The notes: generated by a model not told the origin, from the letters alone. 23,633 nt of DNA from Rheinheimera sp. (GCA_003482455.1 DMYW01000008.1:1-23633), one strand, 5' to 3'; positions 1-8,570 are shown, numbered from the stretch's first letter. Numbers and translations: made by a program.

Positions 1-59
1 CTAATCCGATATAGTGCCGATTCGAGTACTGTGCCTTTGGATTTGATCGGGAGATTGGC
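1..59. other. Left-edge leader upstream of amgK; no gene seen
   Basis: These 59 bases hold no coding region that I can support. They include the ribosome binding site of the first gene (GGGAG at 49-53, six bases before a GTG start). In related gammaproteobacteria lptD lies just beyond this point and is transcribed leftward, so this may be part of a divergent promoter region. That last point is inference from synteny and cannot be seen here. Confidence 0.5.
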
Positions 60-1049
60 GTGTCGGAGCGCTTCGCACTGTTAAAACAATTCATTCAACA
101 ACAACTGAATGCTGTAGAGCCGTCGCTAGAGATGGTCAGTGGTGATGCTAGTTTTCGGCGTTACTACCGCCTGACTAGCACGACACCAGCGCTGATTTTA
201 ATGGATGCGCCGCCAAGCCACGAAGACGTCGCTAAATTTGTGCGCTTGGACTTGGCATTCGCTGCGGCTGGCTTGCCAGTACCGCAGATCGTTGCCCAAG
301 ATCTCGAACATGGTTTTCTGGCGCTGGAAGACTTGGGCGATCAGATGTTGTCGCAGCGGCTAGATGACCATGCGACGCGTTGGTATCAAGCAGCATTAGC
401 CATGTTGCCCGCGGTGCGCAAAGTGCATCAACATACAGATTTGCCGAGGTTTGATGCTGCCTTTATTCAACGTGAGTTGGGAATTTTTACCGAGTGGTTT
501 GTCGGAAAATATCTTGGCAGAGTCCTCAATTCAGCAGAGCAGCAACTACTCAATGACACTTTCCACATCATAGAACACAACCTGTTACAGCAGCCAATCG
601 CCGGCATGCATCGAGACTTTCACAGCCGCAATCTGATGGTGTTGGCTGATGACTCGTTGGTGGCCATTGATTTCCAAGATGCGGTGCAAGGCCCTGTCTG
701 TTACGACGCGGTCTCATTGCTGCGTGACTGTTATGTGCGTTGGCCAGATGCGCAGGTCTTAGAGTGGGCGCGTCATTTTTACCAACAATTACAGGCTGAA
801 GGCTTTTATGCTGCAGGCTTTACGGCGTTTCAACGCGACTTTGATTTTGTCGGATTACAAAGACATATCAAAGTGTTAGGTATTTTTTGTCGGTTGAATT
901 TTCGTGATGGCAAGGCTGGCTACATGGCTGATTTACCGCGAGTGTATGGCTATGTGGTGGATGTGGCTCAGCAGTATGCCGAATTGCAGCCGTTTGCGAG
1001 GTGGCTTGAGTCGCTTGTGCCACCTGCTTGGCAGGAGCAACGTCAATGA
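60..1049 (+). CDS. amgK: N-acetylmuramate/N-acetylglucosamine kinase AmgK
   Basis: Cytoplasmic sugar kinase of the aminoglycoside-phosphotransferase fold. In the family it phosphorylates the anomeric carbon of MurNAc (and GlcNAc) released during peptidoglycan turnover, the step before MurU in the recycling route that bypasses early UDP-MurNAc synthesis. The 329-residue length is close to characterised AmgK proteins. Visible motifs are the N-terminal GDASFRRYYR segment (28-37), the Brenner-type catalytic loop HRDFHSRN (184-191, catalytic Asp186) and the metal-binding IDFQDA (203-208). The start is GTG at 60, supported by GGGAG six bases upstream; I see no better ATG. Its stop overlaps the murU start (ATGA), so the two are translationally coupled, and that pairing makes the kinase assignment much firmer than the fold alone. 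The MurNAc-6-P phosphatase MupP of this pathway is not in the window. Confidence 0.9.
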   Translation: MSERFALLKQFIQQQLNAVEPSLEMVSGDASFRRYYRLTSTTPALILMDAPPSHEDVAKFVRLDLAFAAAGLPVPQIVAQDLEHGFLALEDLGDQMLSQRLDDHATRWYQAALAMLPAVRKVHQHTDLPRFDAAFIQRELGIFTEWFVGKYLGRVLNSAEQQLLNDTFHIIEHNLLQQPIAGMHRDFHSRNLMVLADDSLVAIDFQDAVQGPVCYDAVSLLRDCYVRWPDAQVLEWARHFYQQLQAEGFYAAGFTAFQRDFDFVGLQRHIKVLGIFCRLNFRDGKAGYMADLPRVYGYVVDVAQQYAELQPFARWLESLVPPAWQEQRQ

Positions 1050-1720
1050 AAGCCATGATCTTAGCGGCCGGTCGCGGCGAACGGATGCGGCCATTGACTG
1101 ACCATCTACCGAAGCCGCTGCTGCGCATTGGCGATCGTAGTTTAATTGAACATCATATTGCTCGGTTGGTTTCGGCTGGGATCCAAGACATAGTGATCAA
1201 TCATGCATGGCTCGGTGAGCTGATTGAACGGATGCTCGGCAATGGCGAGCGTTACGGTTGTCGATTGCATTATTCCGCAGAAGGAGCGACTGGGCTTGAA
1301 ACCGCCGGCGGTATTGCACGGGCCTTACCATTACTCGGTGAGGAGCCATTTTGGGTGATTAATGGCGATGTGTGGACAGATTATGTCATTGATCGCCATA
1401 AAAATTTACCGACGTCGATGCTGGCGCATTTGGTGTTGGTTTCGAATCCACCACAACATCCTTCGGGGGATTTTGGTCTTGCTCATGGATTGGTGTTACC
1501 ACACGCGGACCAACAGTGGACCTTTAGCGGCATCGGTTTGTATCACCCGGCTCTTTTTGCCAATGTGCCTGCTGGTGTCGCTAAACTGGCGCCGTTATTA
1601 CGCCAAGCCATGCACAATAGACAAGTGTCAGGCGAGATTTTTACCGGCATGTGGGCAGATATTGGTACGCCTGAACGTCTAGCGGACGCCAATGCTGATT
1701 GGTCGCGAGGGACCAATTGA
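1046..1720 (+). CDS. murU: N-acetylmuramate alpha-1-phosphate uridylyltransferase MurU
   Basis: Nucleotidyltransferase that makes UDP-MurNAc from MurNAc-alpha-1-phosphate and UTP, feeding recycled muramic acid back into peptidoglycan synthesis. The 224-residue protein opens with the sugar-nucleotidyltransferase signature LAAGRGERMRP (6-16), followed by the conserved Lys in LPKP (21-24). NGD at 106-108 supplies the metal-binding Asp, and a WADIGTPERL segment lies near the C-terminus. The length matches MurU and is shorter than GlmU or GDP-mannose enzymes. I chose ATG 1046 over an in-frame TTG at 1028 because AGGAG lies at 1033-1037 and the start overlaps the amgK stop by 4 bases. The stop overlaps the djlA start (TGATG). 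Mannose-1-phosphate guanylyltransferase is the usual automatic annotation for this fold, but the neighbour AmgK argues for MurU. Confidence 0.9.
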   Translation: MKAMILAAGRGERMRPLTDHLPKPLLRIGDRSLIEHHIARLVSAGIQDIVINHAWLGELIERMLGNGERYGCRLHYSAEGATGLETAGGIARALPLLGEEPFWVINGDVWTDYVIDRHKNLPTSMLAHLVLVSNPPQHPSGDFGLAHGLVLPHADQQWTFSGIGLYHPALFANVPAGVAKLAPLLRQAMHNRQVSGEIFTGMWADIGTPERLADANADWSRGTN

Positions 1721-2517
1721 TGTGGGGAAAAATACTGGGTGGCTTGTTTGGCGCAGCAATTGCGAAAATCCCAGGTTTGGTGATTGGTATTGCGGTTGGC
1801 CATTGGTTTGATCGTTCGATGGGAAAGTCCTTCGAGTCCGCAGGCGGTTTTGCTGGACTAGGTCGAAACGACGCTGAGCAACAAGGCCTTTTTACCTTCA
1901 GTACTTTTGCCGTCATGGGGCATTTAGCCAAGGCGGATGGGATCGTGACGCAAGCGCACATTGACCGAGCACTTGGATTTATGCAGCAGCTAGGTTTGAC
2001 GGCGGCTCAGCAAAAAGAAGCGCAATACGCGTTTCGGGAAGGCAAGTCTGCGGAATTCCCGTTGGTTGCGCAGTTACAGAAGTTGCGACAAGTGTATCGT
2101 TGGCGGCCGGATCTGCTGCAGCTGTTTTTGGAGATCCAGATCAGCATGGCATATGTCGACGGGCGTTTAAGCCAAGTCGAACTCGCTTTGCTGCAACAAG
2201 TAGCGAAACAACTTGGCTTCTCCGAACTGCGGTTACAAATCCTCTGTGGTCGCTTTGAAGCCGAAGCTCGATTTGCCAGTCGACAACAGGCTCAAGCAGA
2301 CAATAACGCTTTGGCTGATGCGTATCAGGTGCTTGGTTTGGAACATACTTGCAGTGATACTGAACTGAAAAAAGCCTACAAAAAGCAGATGGCACAACAT
2401 CATCCTGACAAGCTAATATCGCAAGGATTGCCTGCAGAAATGATGGAACTGGCCAAGCAAAAATCTCAACAAATTCAAGCTGCTTACGAACTGATCAAAC
2501 AACAACGTGTACGTTAA
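1720..2517 (+). CDS. djlA: Membrane-anchored DnaJ-like co-chaperone DjlA
   Basis: Type III membrane J-protein, expected to stimulate the ATPase of DnaK at the inner membrane face and linked in E. coli to envelope stress and capsule regulation. The 265-residue protein has three parts: a glycine-rich N-terminal transmembrane segment (about 5-27), a TerB/DjlA-type helical region (about 55-150, with the FTFSTFAVMGHLAKADG segment), and a C-terminal J domain from about 200 whose HPD tripeptide is at 228-230. The ATG at 1720 shares its A with the murU stop. A purine-rich GCGAGGGA just upstream serves as the ribosome site, so this start is preferred to an in-frame TTG at 1699. djlA beside lptD and near rluA-rapA is the arrangement I recall from E. 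coli. The stop TAA overlaps the convergent next gene by 4 bases. Confidence 0.9.
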   Translation: MWGKILGGLFGAAIAKIPGLVIGIAVGHWFDRSMGKSFESAGGFAGLGRNDAEQQGLFTFSTFAVMGHLAKADGIVTQAHIDRALGFMQQLGLTAAQQKEAQYAFREGKSAEFPLVAQLQKLRQVYRWRPDLLQLFLEIQISMAYVDGRLSQVELALLQQVAKQLGFSELRLQILCGRFEAEARFASRQQAQADNNALADAYQVLGLEHTCSDTELKKAYKKQMAQHHPDKLISQGLPAEMMELAKQKSQQIQAAYELIKQQRVR

Positions 2518-2864
2518 TCGCCCTTGTACCAGAACATAAAATACACGGCGCCAAGCAAACAGGCGCCGGCGTATAGATAATTCAGTTTAAAGGGCTCTTT
2601 CATATAGAGAACCGCGAAAGGGATAAACACGGATAAGGTGATCACCTCTTGTAGTATTTTTAATTGCGCCAAGCTCAGCACCTGAGAACCGATACGATTC
2701 GCCGGCACCATCAGCATGTATTCAAACAAGGCGATGCCCCAAGAGGCAAAAATAGCCACTAGCAGGGCAGAAGATTTCAGGTGTTTTAAGTGGCCATACC
2801 AAGCAAATGTCATAAAAATATTGCTCAGAATCAGTAGACCAACGGTTTGATAGATAGGTGGCAT
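2514..2864 (-). CDS. DUF486 (DMT-superfamily-like) four-helix membrane protein
   Basis: Small inner-membrane protein of 116 residues that matches my recollection of the DUF486 family: an N-terminal QTVGLLILSNIFMTFAWYGH motif, then FASWGIALFEYMLMVPANRIG, then a VITLSVFIPFAVLYMKEP helix, and a last helix near the C-terminus. Four predicted transmembrane segments make it look like half of a drug/metabolite-transporter fold, but no substrate is known to me. The ATG at 2864 has AAGGAG seven bases upstream, so an in-frame TTG at 2885 is rejected. It follows the hydrolase-like gene by 62 bases on the same strand and could be co-transcribed with it. Its stop overlaps that of djlA. Confidence 0.75.
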   Translation of the reverse strand: MPPIYQTVGLLILSNIFMTFAWYGHLKHLKSSALLVAIFASWGIALFEYMLMVPANRIGSQVLSLAQLKILQEVITLSVFIPFAVLYMKEPFKLNYLYAGACLLGAVYFMFWYKGD

Positions 2865-2926
2865 GCAGGCTCCTTGAAGTTGCAAGCAGTCTACCCCGCC
2901 AATACGTTATCGCAAAGCCAACCTTG

Positions 2927-3718
2927 CTAAAAGCCGATGTAACGCAACCAGCCCAGTACTTCTTTTTGCAACCATACATCATTTAAGGCGCTATCTTCAG
3001 GCCAATAACGTTGGCGGTATAACTCCTTGATTTGTTTACGAGTCCATTGAGTGCGCGTACGCAGACTGTTAAGGACATGGTCACCGTCACTATATTGCAG
3101 AATGTCCAGTGTCGGGACTTTATGGTCACTCATGGCTTTGATTGAGGCGAGTTCTGCGGTTGGTTCGCGCAGCATAGCGCCGACTAAGACCAGCGCTTGG
3201 GGTTGTTCGATCAGGTTTTGTGCCAGCAGTTGATTAACAACAGCGCCGCTATGTCCTTGCGCAACCAAAATGATTGCACCAGGTTGTTGTTTTGCTTGAG
3301 CAATCGCGGCAGCGATCCGAGTTTGAAGTTGCTTTAAATAAATGGCATCAGTGTCATCACCCGTTAAGCCATCATAGGCCGGCATCATCACCGACAGCGT
3401 GTGCCAGCCGTAATCCACTAAATCTTGTCGTAATGGGTCTATCGCCCGCGCTGCTGCGGCATGTTTACTACCGTCTGGCAATAACACGACAGTGCCTTTA
3501 ACAAATGGGGTCATCGCCATTTTGTGCAACGCCAGCACCTGCTGCTCGCCATCTTTGAGCATGACAATCTCAGTTTCGGGATACTTTTGTTTTAAATCAG
3601 AAGCTTGCAATGATTCTTGGCTTGGCAATGAATCAGCATACAGCGGTAAACTGCCGGCAGAACTCCACAGCAAGCTCAATGCAATACCCCAGATCAATAC
3701 AGATGGAAACTTCGACAT
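2927..3718 (-). CDS. Exported DUF3530-like alpha/beta-hydrolase-fold protein
   Basis: A 263-residue protein with a Sec signal peptide (hydrophobic core about 8-24, likely cleavage after LYA at 28), so probably periplasmic. The body resembles an alpha/beta hydrolase: a strand-turn VVLLPDG where the oxyanion region would be, a DYGWHTLSVMMP strand, and a nucleophile-elbow-like IILVAQGHSGA with Ser157 in a G-H-S-G-A context. This departs from the classic G-x-S-x-G, and DUF3530 members often carry similar relaxed elbows. Catalytic activity is therefore unproven. The ATG at 3718 is preceded by GTGAGG at six bases; an upstream in-frame GTG is part of that ribosome site. It lies just downstream of the ompA-type gene but beyond its terminator. 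Confidence 0.65.
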   Translation of the reverse strand: MSKFPSVLIWGIALSLLWSSAGSLPLYADSLPSQESLQASDLKQKYPETEIVMLKDGEQQVLALHKMAMTPFVKGTVVLLPDGSKHAAAARAIDPLRQDLVDYGWHTLSVMMPAYDGLTGDDTDAIYLKQLQTRIAAAIAQAKQQPGAIILVAQGHSGAVVNQLLAQNLIEQPQALVLVGAMLREPTAELASIKAMSDHKVPTLDILQYSDGDHVLNSLRTRTQWTRKQIKELYRQRYWPEDSALNDVWLQKEVLGWLRYIGF

Positions 3719-3776
3719 AACTGGCCTCACTTGGCTGACTTAGTAGCTATCGGCCGACGCGAGGTTTTCTGAAGGT

Positions 3777-3806
3777 AAAAAAAAGCCGCCTATTGAGGCG
3801 GCTTTT
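3777..3806 (-). terminator. Intrinsic terminator of the OmpA-family gene
   Basis: A perfect 11-bp stem (3781-3791 with 3796-3806) closes a 4-base loop (ATTG). On the - strand it is followed by eight U residues (A run at 3777-3784 on the given strand). It starts 16 bases after the porin stop codon. The right arm also ends in TTTT on the + strand, so it could work in both directions, but no + strand gene ends here. Confidence 0.92.
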
Positions 3807-3821
3807 CAGAATCGTCAACGA

Positions 3822-4862
3822 TTAACGTTTTACAGATTCTTTGATTGAAGCAGTCACAACACCTTCGATGCGACGGTTCATTTTGTGGGCTTCTTTGCTG
3901 TTGCCTTTTGCCAGTGGTTTGGTGATACCGTAACCAACAGCTTTCACGCGTGCAGCGTCGATGCCGTATTTCTCGACAAGGATCTTCGCCACTGCGTCAG
4001 CACGACGTTGAGACAGACCCATGTTGTACTCTGGAGTACCTACGTTTGACGCGTGACCACCGATTTCGACGTCAGTGTTCGGGAAACGTTTCAGGAAGTC
4101 TGCTAAACGTTCGATATCTGCATAGTAGCTTTCTTTAACAACAGAAGAATCGTTATCGAATTGTGCGTTCAGAGAAATAGTGACTGATTTCTCCATGAAG
4201 ATTGAACAGCCGACTTCGTCAACTTTATCAACCAGTGGAGTGTCTGGGCACTTGTCTTTGTCATCCGTCACGCCGTCTTTATCCGCATCACCGATCACCG
4301 CAGGTTGTGGTGCTGGTGTTGGTTCTGAAGCTGCTGCAGCACCAAAAACGTAGGTTAAACCTAATTTAGCACCTGCATCGGCGAAGCCTTTGCTGATACC
4401 TTGGTGACGATCTAATTCAAAAGAAACTGCTAGGTTGTCATTGAAGAAATAGTTAGTACCGATACCAAAAGTTGCCGCTGATGCAGCTTGGCCGGTCGTG
4501 ATATTCTTCACACCACCAACCAAATACACTGGCCATTCGTTCAGGTTATAGATCAAATCTACACCAGCGCGGTTGCCTTTAACGGCTTCGCCTTTGTAGT
4601 TATCTAAGCTTTGACGAACTAATTCAGCACGAATACCCCAGTTCTCAGAAATGTTATAACCGATGCTGAAACCGGCACCGTAATCGTTATTCTGGAATTG
4701 CCAGTCTGCAGAAGTGGTTTTATCGTCGTAGTCTGGTGCGTAATATTCTGTGAATACAGAACCAAACACGCGGTCTTGTAATTGAGCACCAGTTGGGGCT
4801 GCAACTACAGAAGTTGTCAGCAGTGCAGCCAGAATGGCGATTGCGCTAGTCTTCAGTTTCAT
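3822..4862 (-). CDS. OmpA/OprF-type outer-membrane protein with peptidoglycan-binding domain
   Basis: A 346-residue outer-membrane protein. A Sec signal peptide spans 1-21 (cleavage near VVA-APT). Residues about 25-178 form the N-terminal beta-barrel, with alternating hydrophobic/aromatic strands such as YGAGFSIGYNI. An Ala/Pro linker follows, then an acidic thrombospondin type-3-like calcium loop (DADKDGVTDDKDKCPD, 192-207) with Cys205 and Cys219 placed like the OprF cysteine region. The C-terminal OmpA domain (about 230-335) includes the GHASNVGTPEYNMGLSQRRA core that binds diaminopimelate. It should tether the outer membrane to the cell wall. The ATG at 4862 has AAGGAGAG upstream. It has its own strong terminator, consistent with a highly expressed single gene. 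In my recollection, E. coli has no porin at this site between djlA and rluA. Confidence 0.9.
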   Translation of the reverse strand: MKLKTSAIAILAALLTTSVVAAPTGAQLQDRVFGSVFTEYYAPDYDDKTTSADWQFQNNDYGAGFSIGYNISENWGIRAELVRQSLDNYKGEAVKGNRAGVDLIYNLNEWPVYLVGGVKNITTGQAASAATFGIGTNYFFNDNLAVSFELDRHQGISKGFADAGAKLGLTYVFGAAAASEPTPAPQPAVIGDADKDGVTDDKDKCPDTPLVDKVDEVGCSIFMEKSVTISLNAQFDNDSSVVKESYYADIERLADFLKRFPNTDVEIGGHASNVGTPEYNMGLSQRRADAVAKILVEKYGIDAARVKAVGYGITKPLAKGNSKEAHKMNRRIEGVVTASIKESVKR

Positions 4863-5019
4863 CCTTATTCTCTCCTTGGGATTCGAACCCGCCAATTTTA
4901 AGGGATTTGCGATAAATAAACAAATAAAGTGAGGATTTTTCAGCCAATCCTGCTATTTTTGTCGGCCATTTTCTTGTTGGACGGCTAATTTAGCGGTTTT
5001 ACATGAATCGTTAGTGAAC
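4863..5019 (-). promoter_or_regulatory. AT-rich leader and probable promoter region of the OmpA-family gene
   Basis: This 157-base gap between rluA and the porin start contains the porin ribosome site (AAGGAGAG) and an AT-rich block (about 4897-4928). A short inverted repeat, AGGATT at 4932-4937 with AATCCT at 4946-4951, sits upstream of the AT-rich block. I could not pick a convincing -35/-10 pair with normal spacing. The promoter role is inferred from the position and from the downstream terminator. Confidence 0.35.
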
Positions 5020-5673
5020 CTAAAACGGGCACTCACTGCTGAATTCCAACCATTGCTGACTAATCGGATGGCGAAATTTCAGCCAAGCGGCATGCAGTTG
5101 CAGCCTCGGTGCGGCTGCGAGCCCGGCGGGACTCGCATAAAACTTATCACCCAGAATAGGGTGGCCAAGCCATTGCATATGTACCCGCAATTGGTGTGAG
5201 CGACCTGTGATTGGCTTGAGCTGGACTCGTGTTGCGGTGCTTTCACGTTCTAACACTTGAAACGCGGTTAACGCATGTTTGCCATGTTCAAAACAGACCA
5301 TTTGTTGTGGCCGATTCGGCCAATCGCAGCGCATTGGCAGCTCAATGCGGCCGCATTGCTGTGCGACCACACCTTCAACTCGCGCTATGTAGTGCTTCTC
5401 GGTCAACCGTTTTTCAAACTGCAGATTTAGGTGTTTTTGTGCCTCATGGCTCAGTGCCATTAGCACAATGCCCGACGTTGCCATATCCAAACGGTGCACG
5501 ATACGAGCTGTCGGATAGACGCGACGCACACGCAGCTCCAAGCTATCCTGATGTTCTGTTAGGCGCCCCGGCACCGTTAACAAGCCGCTTGGTTTGTCCA
5601 AAATAATCAGCGCATCATCTTGGTAGATGATGCGCAGGTAGGGCGTCAGTGGCGGCTGATAACTTTCCAGCAT
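5020..5673 (-). CDS. rluA: Dual-specificity 23S rRNA/tRNA pseudouridine synthase RluA
   Basis: This enzyme isomerises uridine to pseudouridine, in E. coli at 23S rRNA position 746 and at position 32 of several tRNAs. The 217-residue protein lacks an S4 domain, as RluA does, and tracks E. coli RluA along most of its length as I remember it: LDKPSGLLTVPGRL, HRLDMATSG with catalytic Asp63, RCDWPNRP, KPITGRSHQLRVHM, and HPILGDKFYAS near the end. The ATG at 5673 shares a base with the rapA stop (TAATG), which indicates translational coupling. The rapA-rluA order is the same as in E. coli. Confidence 0.93.
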   Translation of the reverse strand: MLESYQPPLTPYLRIIYQDDALIILDKPSGLLTVPGRLTEHQDSLELRVRRVYPTARIVHRLDMATSGIVLMALSHEAQKHLNLQFEKRLTEKHYIARVEGVVAQQCGRIELPMRCDWPNRPQQMVCFEHGKHALTAFQVLERESTATRVQLKPITGRSHQLRVHMQWLGHPILGDKFYASPAGLAAAPRLQLHAAWLKFRHPISQQWLEFSSECPF

Positions 5674-8570
5674 TAGTCGTGGTTCACCACGATCACGCGG
5701 ATCGCGTCAAAGCGCAAACGCGCTTTATGCAGATAGGTTTCCGCTTGTTGACGCACAGAACGCAGATGAGCGATCTCTTCATCACGAACCAATGGATTGA
5801 CCTTTTGCAATGCGGTTAAGCGCTCAATTTGACCATCGAGCGACTGTTGCATTTTTTGCAGTGCATCTTGTTGCAGCTGAGCTAACTGAGCATGTGCATA
5901 ACTTTCCGCTTTGGCAATCAATGGATGAATGGCAGTTTGCAGCGCCGACACCAATTTGGAGGCCACTTGACGACCAATTGGTTTTAGTTGTCGGTTGAAG
6001 TTATCAAATGGCACGTTTGGCGCTAAGTTCTTGCCAGATTTTTCTAGCAACAAACGGATCGGTGTCGCCGGTAAATAACGGCCTAATTGCAATTCTGCAG
6101 GCGCTGATGCTTCTGGAATAAACACAAATTCAACGAAGTAAGTGCCGGCAGGTAATTGTTTGTTTGGCAGAATTGCTGCAGAACTATTGCCCATTGCGCC
6201 ATTGCTGATGATATCTAGGGTGCCCAGCACCATCGGATGCTCCCAGCTCAGGAACTGAATGTCTTCTTGGGCCAGCGCCGTGTCGCGGTCAAATGTCACC
6301 GACACACCGTCGTCGTCAAGGCCTGGGTAATGCCCCTGCATTTGCTCGCCCGGCGTCAGGATGATGCTAGTGTCACTGCGATCTTCTTGGTGAACACCCA
6401 AAATATCCCATGCTTTGAGCATATAAAGTGGTAGGTCGGTAGCTTGGTCTTGCGTGCGAATCGCTTCGGCCAGCAGCGCTGCTTCACCGCGACCACAAGA
6501 ATTGAGCTCCAACAACTGGTCGCGGCCTTGCTCCAGTTTTTGTTTTAATGCTTGATTCAATTCGTAGCTTTTGCCAATCAATGCTTGGGTTTCAGCACTG
6601 TCTGGCTGGCCAGCAACAATCGCGGCTAAAAGGTCGTCAACGACTTCCTCATAGACGGCTCGACCGGTTTGGCAGGTGTTCTGGAAGGCCTGCAATGCCT
6701 GATGGTACCAGTCCAGCAGCACTTGTTGTGGTTGTCCGACAAAGTACGGTAAATGGATCTGAATATCTTGCGTTTGACCGATCCGATCTAAACGGCCAAT
6801 CCGTTGTTCCAGCAAATCCGGATTCAGTGGCAGATCAAACAACACTAAATGGTGTGCGAACTGGAAGTTACGGCCTTCACTACCAATTTCCGAGCAGATC
6901 AGCGCCTGCGCGCTTTGATCGTCTTGGGCGAAATAGGCGGCTGCTTTGTCACGTTCGATGATCGACATGCCTTCGTGGAACACGGCGGCACGGATACCTT
7001 CTTTGACGCGCATTGCTTCTTCTAGCGCAATTGCCGTGTCGGCGTGGGCGCAGATGATTAAGAACTTGCGGTATTTGTGCTGTTTAATCAACGCGATAAC
7101 AGCTTCCACACGCGGATCGAACTGCCACCAGCTTGATTTACTGCCTTCAAATTCTTGGAAAATGCGCTCTGGGAATAACAGAGTTTTGGCTTTTTGCTGC
7201 AGGCTGTCACCGCTCATAAAGGCGGTTTGCACCTTAATGGCGTTTTGATATTGCTCAGGCATGGCCAGCGGCAGCAAATTGGCGACTCGTTTGGGGAAGC
7301 CGGCGATCGCAGCGCGTGTATTGCGGAACAAAATGCGGCCTGTGCCATGACGGTCCAATAACTGGCTGATCAGCTGCTCGCGCGCTTGTTCTGGGGCCGA
7401 GCCTGTTAAGTCGGCTAACAAGCCTTGGATGTCTGACTCTTGCAGCAACGAAGTTAGTTTAGCTTCGTCATCTGCAGTCAAAGCTGCGTCACTTAACAAT
7501 GTGCGCGCTAGGGTAGCGACGGCTTTGTAGCCTTGTTCTTCGGCAACAAACGCCGCGTAGTCATAAAAACGCGCCGGGTCGAGCAGGCGCAAGCGCGCAA
7601 AGTGACCTTGATGGCCCAGTTGATCTGGCGTAGCCGTTAATAGAATCAAACCCGGAGTATCGGCGCTGAGTGCTTCGATGCGCTGATATTCGGTGCTCGC
7701 AACGCTATCGGTCCACTGCAAATGGTGCGCTTCGTCCACGACCAATAAGTCCCAGTGGGCTTCCAATGCGCTTTCAAACGCCGCTTTTTTCCGGCATAAC
7801 AGATCGAGGCTAATCAGCACTAATTGTTCTGTTTCAAATGGGTTGCCACCGTCGTTGGCGGCCTCCGTGATGCGTTCTTCGTCAAAAATGGCAAACTTTA
7901 GATTAAAGCGGCGCAACATCTCGACGAGCCATTGGTGTTGCAGAGATTCAGGCACCACGATCATCACGCGTTGCGCCAGGTTGCACAGCAACTGTTGATG
8001 GATAATCAAACCGGCTTCGATGGTTTTACCCAAGCCCACTTCATCGGATAGCAACACGCGAGGCGCATGGCGGCGCGCGACTTCATTGGCAATGTGCAAT
8101 TGGTGCGGGATCAAACTCATGCGGCCACCGACTAAACCGCGCAAATGGCTTTGTTGTTGCTTGGCCATTTGTTGCCAGCTTTGGAAGCGCAACGTAAACC
8201 AGTCAAAACGGTCGATTTGGCCTGTAAATAAACGGTCTTGTGGCTGGCTAAAACTAATAAAATGATCGAGGAAGGTTTCGCGCAGCGCGACCATTTCGCC
8301 GGTATCGGTGCGTTGGCCGTGGTAAATCAGCGATTCGTGTTTTTCTTCAACTTGTTCAATAACAATGCTGAATTCATCAGCGCTTTTGACCGTGTCACCC
8401 GGATTGAATTTGACGCGAGTTAATGGTGCTTGAGCCATGGCATACAGACGTGATTCGCCACTTGCTGGGAACAACAAGGTCACCATCCGACCTTCAATTC
8501 CCACTACCGTACCTAATCCTAAATCGGATTCGGCATCACTAATCCAGCGTTGTCCAAGTGCAAAGTTCAT
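5673..8570 (-). CDS. rapA: RNA polymerase-associated Swi2/Snf2 ATPase RapA (HepA)
   Basis: ATP-driven translocase that binds RNA polymerase and helps recycle stalled or post-termination polymerase. At 965 residues it is essentially the length of E. coli RapA (968). The N-terminal part (about 1-110, starting NFALGQRWISD) is the paired tudor-like region. Walker A DEVGLGKT lies at 176-183, DEAH at 279-282 and motif III TATP at 312-315. The second helicase lobe carries ICSEIGSEGRNFQFA and the arginine-finger stretch EQRIGRLDRIGQ. A long C-terminal region follows. The ATG at 8570 with CAGGAA upstream gives the canonical N-terminus; the frame is open for another 29 codons but those are unlike the family. 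It overlaps rluA by one base and diverges from phoH. Confidence 0.95.
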   Translation of the reverse strand: MNFALGQRWISDAESDLGLGTVVGIEGRMVTLLFPASGESRLYAMAQAPLTRVKFNPGDTVKSADEFSIVIEQVEEKHESLIYHGQRTDTGEMVALRETFLDHFISFSQPQDRLFTGQIDRFDWFTLRFQSWQQMAKQQQSHLRGLVGGRMSLIPHQLHIANEVARRHAPRVLLSDEVGLGKTIEAGLIIHQQLLCNLAQRVMIVVPESLQHQWLVEMLRRFNLKFAIFDEERITEAANDGGNPFETEQLVLISLDLLCRKKAAFESALEAHWDLLVVDEAHHLQWTDSVASTEYQRIEALSADTPGLILLTATPDQLGHQGHFARLRLLDPARFYDYAAFVAEEQGYKAVATLARTLLSDAALTADDEAKLTSLLQESDIQGLLADLTGSAPEQAREQLISQLLDRHGTGRILFRNTRAAIAGFPKRVANLLPLAMPEQYQNAIKVQTAFMSGDSLQQKAKTLLFPERIFQEFEGSKSSWWQFDPRVEAVIALIKQHKYRKFLIICAHADTAIALEEAMRVKEGIRAAVFHEGMSIIERDKAAAYFAQDDQSAQALICSEIGSEGRNFQFAHHLVLFDLPLNPDLLEQRIGRLDRIGQTQDIQIHLPYFVGQPQQVLLDWYHQALQAFQNTCQTGRAVYEEVVDDLLAAIVAGQPDSAETQALIGKSYELNQALKQKLEQGRDQLLELNSCGRGEAALLAEAIRTQDQATDLPLYMLKAWDILGVHQEDRSDTSIILTPGEQMQGHYPGLDDDGVSVTFDRDTALAQEDIQFLSWEHPMVLGTLDIISNGAMGNSSAAILPNKQLPAGTYFVEFVFIPEASAPAELQLGRYLPATPIRLLLEKSGKNLAPNVPFDNFNRQLKPIGRQVASKLVSALQTAIHPLIAKAESYAHAQLAQLQQDALQKMQQSLDGQIERLTALQKVNPLVRDEEIAHLRSVRQQAETYLHKARLRFDAIRVIVVNHD

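Noticed and set aside
4878..4890. tRNA T-arm-like sequence (GGTTCGAATCC core on the - strand) just upstream of the porin start
   Set aside because: Only a 3-bp stem can form around the loop, no acceptor, D or anticodon arm is nearby, and it lies in the leader beside the ribosome site. A near-palindrome is a simpler reading.
4863..4895. N-terminal extension of the porin before MKLKTSA
   Set aside because: It would place charged residues before the signal peptide and it spans the ribosome site AAGGAGAG.
4932..4951. Six-bp inverted repeat between rluA and the porin as an intrinsic terminator
   Set aside because: The arms are short and AT-rich and no U tract follows on the - strand; an operator or chance is equally likely.
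5229..5606. Open frame of about 125 codons antisense to rluA
   Set aside because: It lies entirely within a well-supported gene, its translation shows no recognisable family or signal, and no ribosome site precedes it.
6548..6961. Open frame of about 137 codons antisense to rapA
   Set aside because: It is the mirror of the highly conserved RapA helicase region; the composition looks like a reverse-strand shadow.
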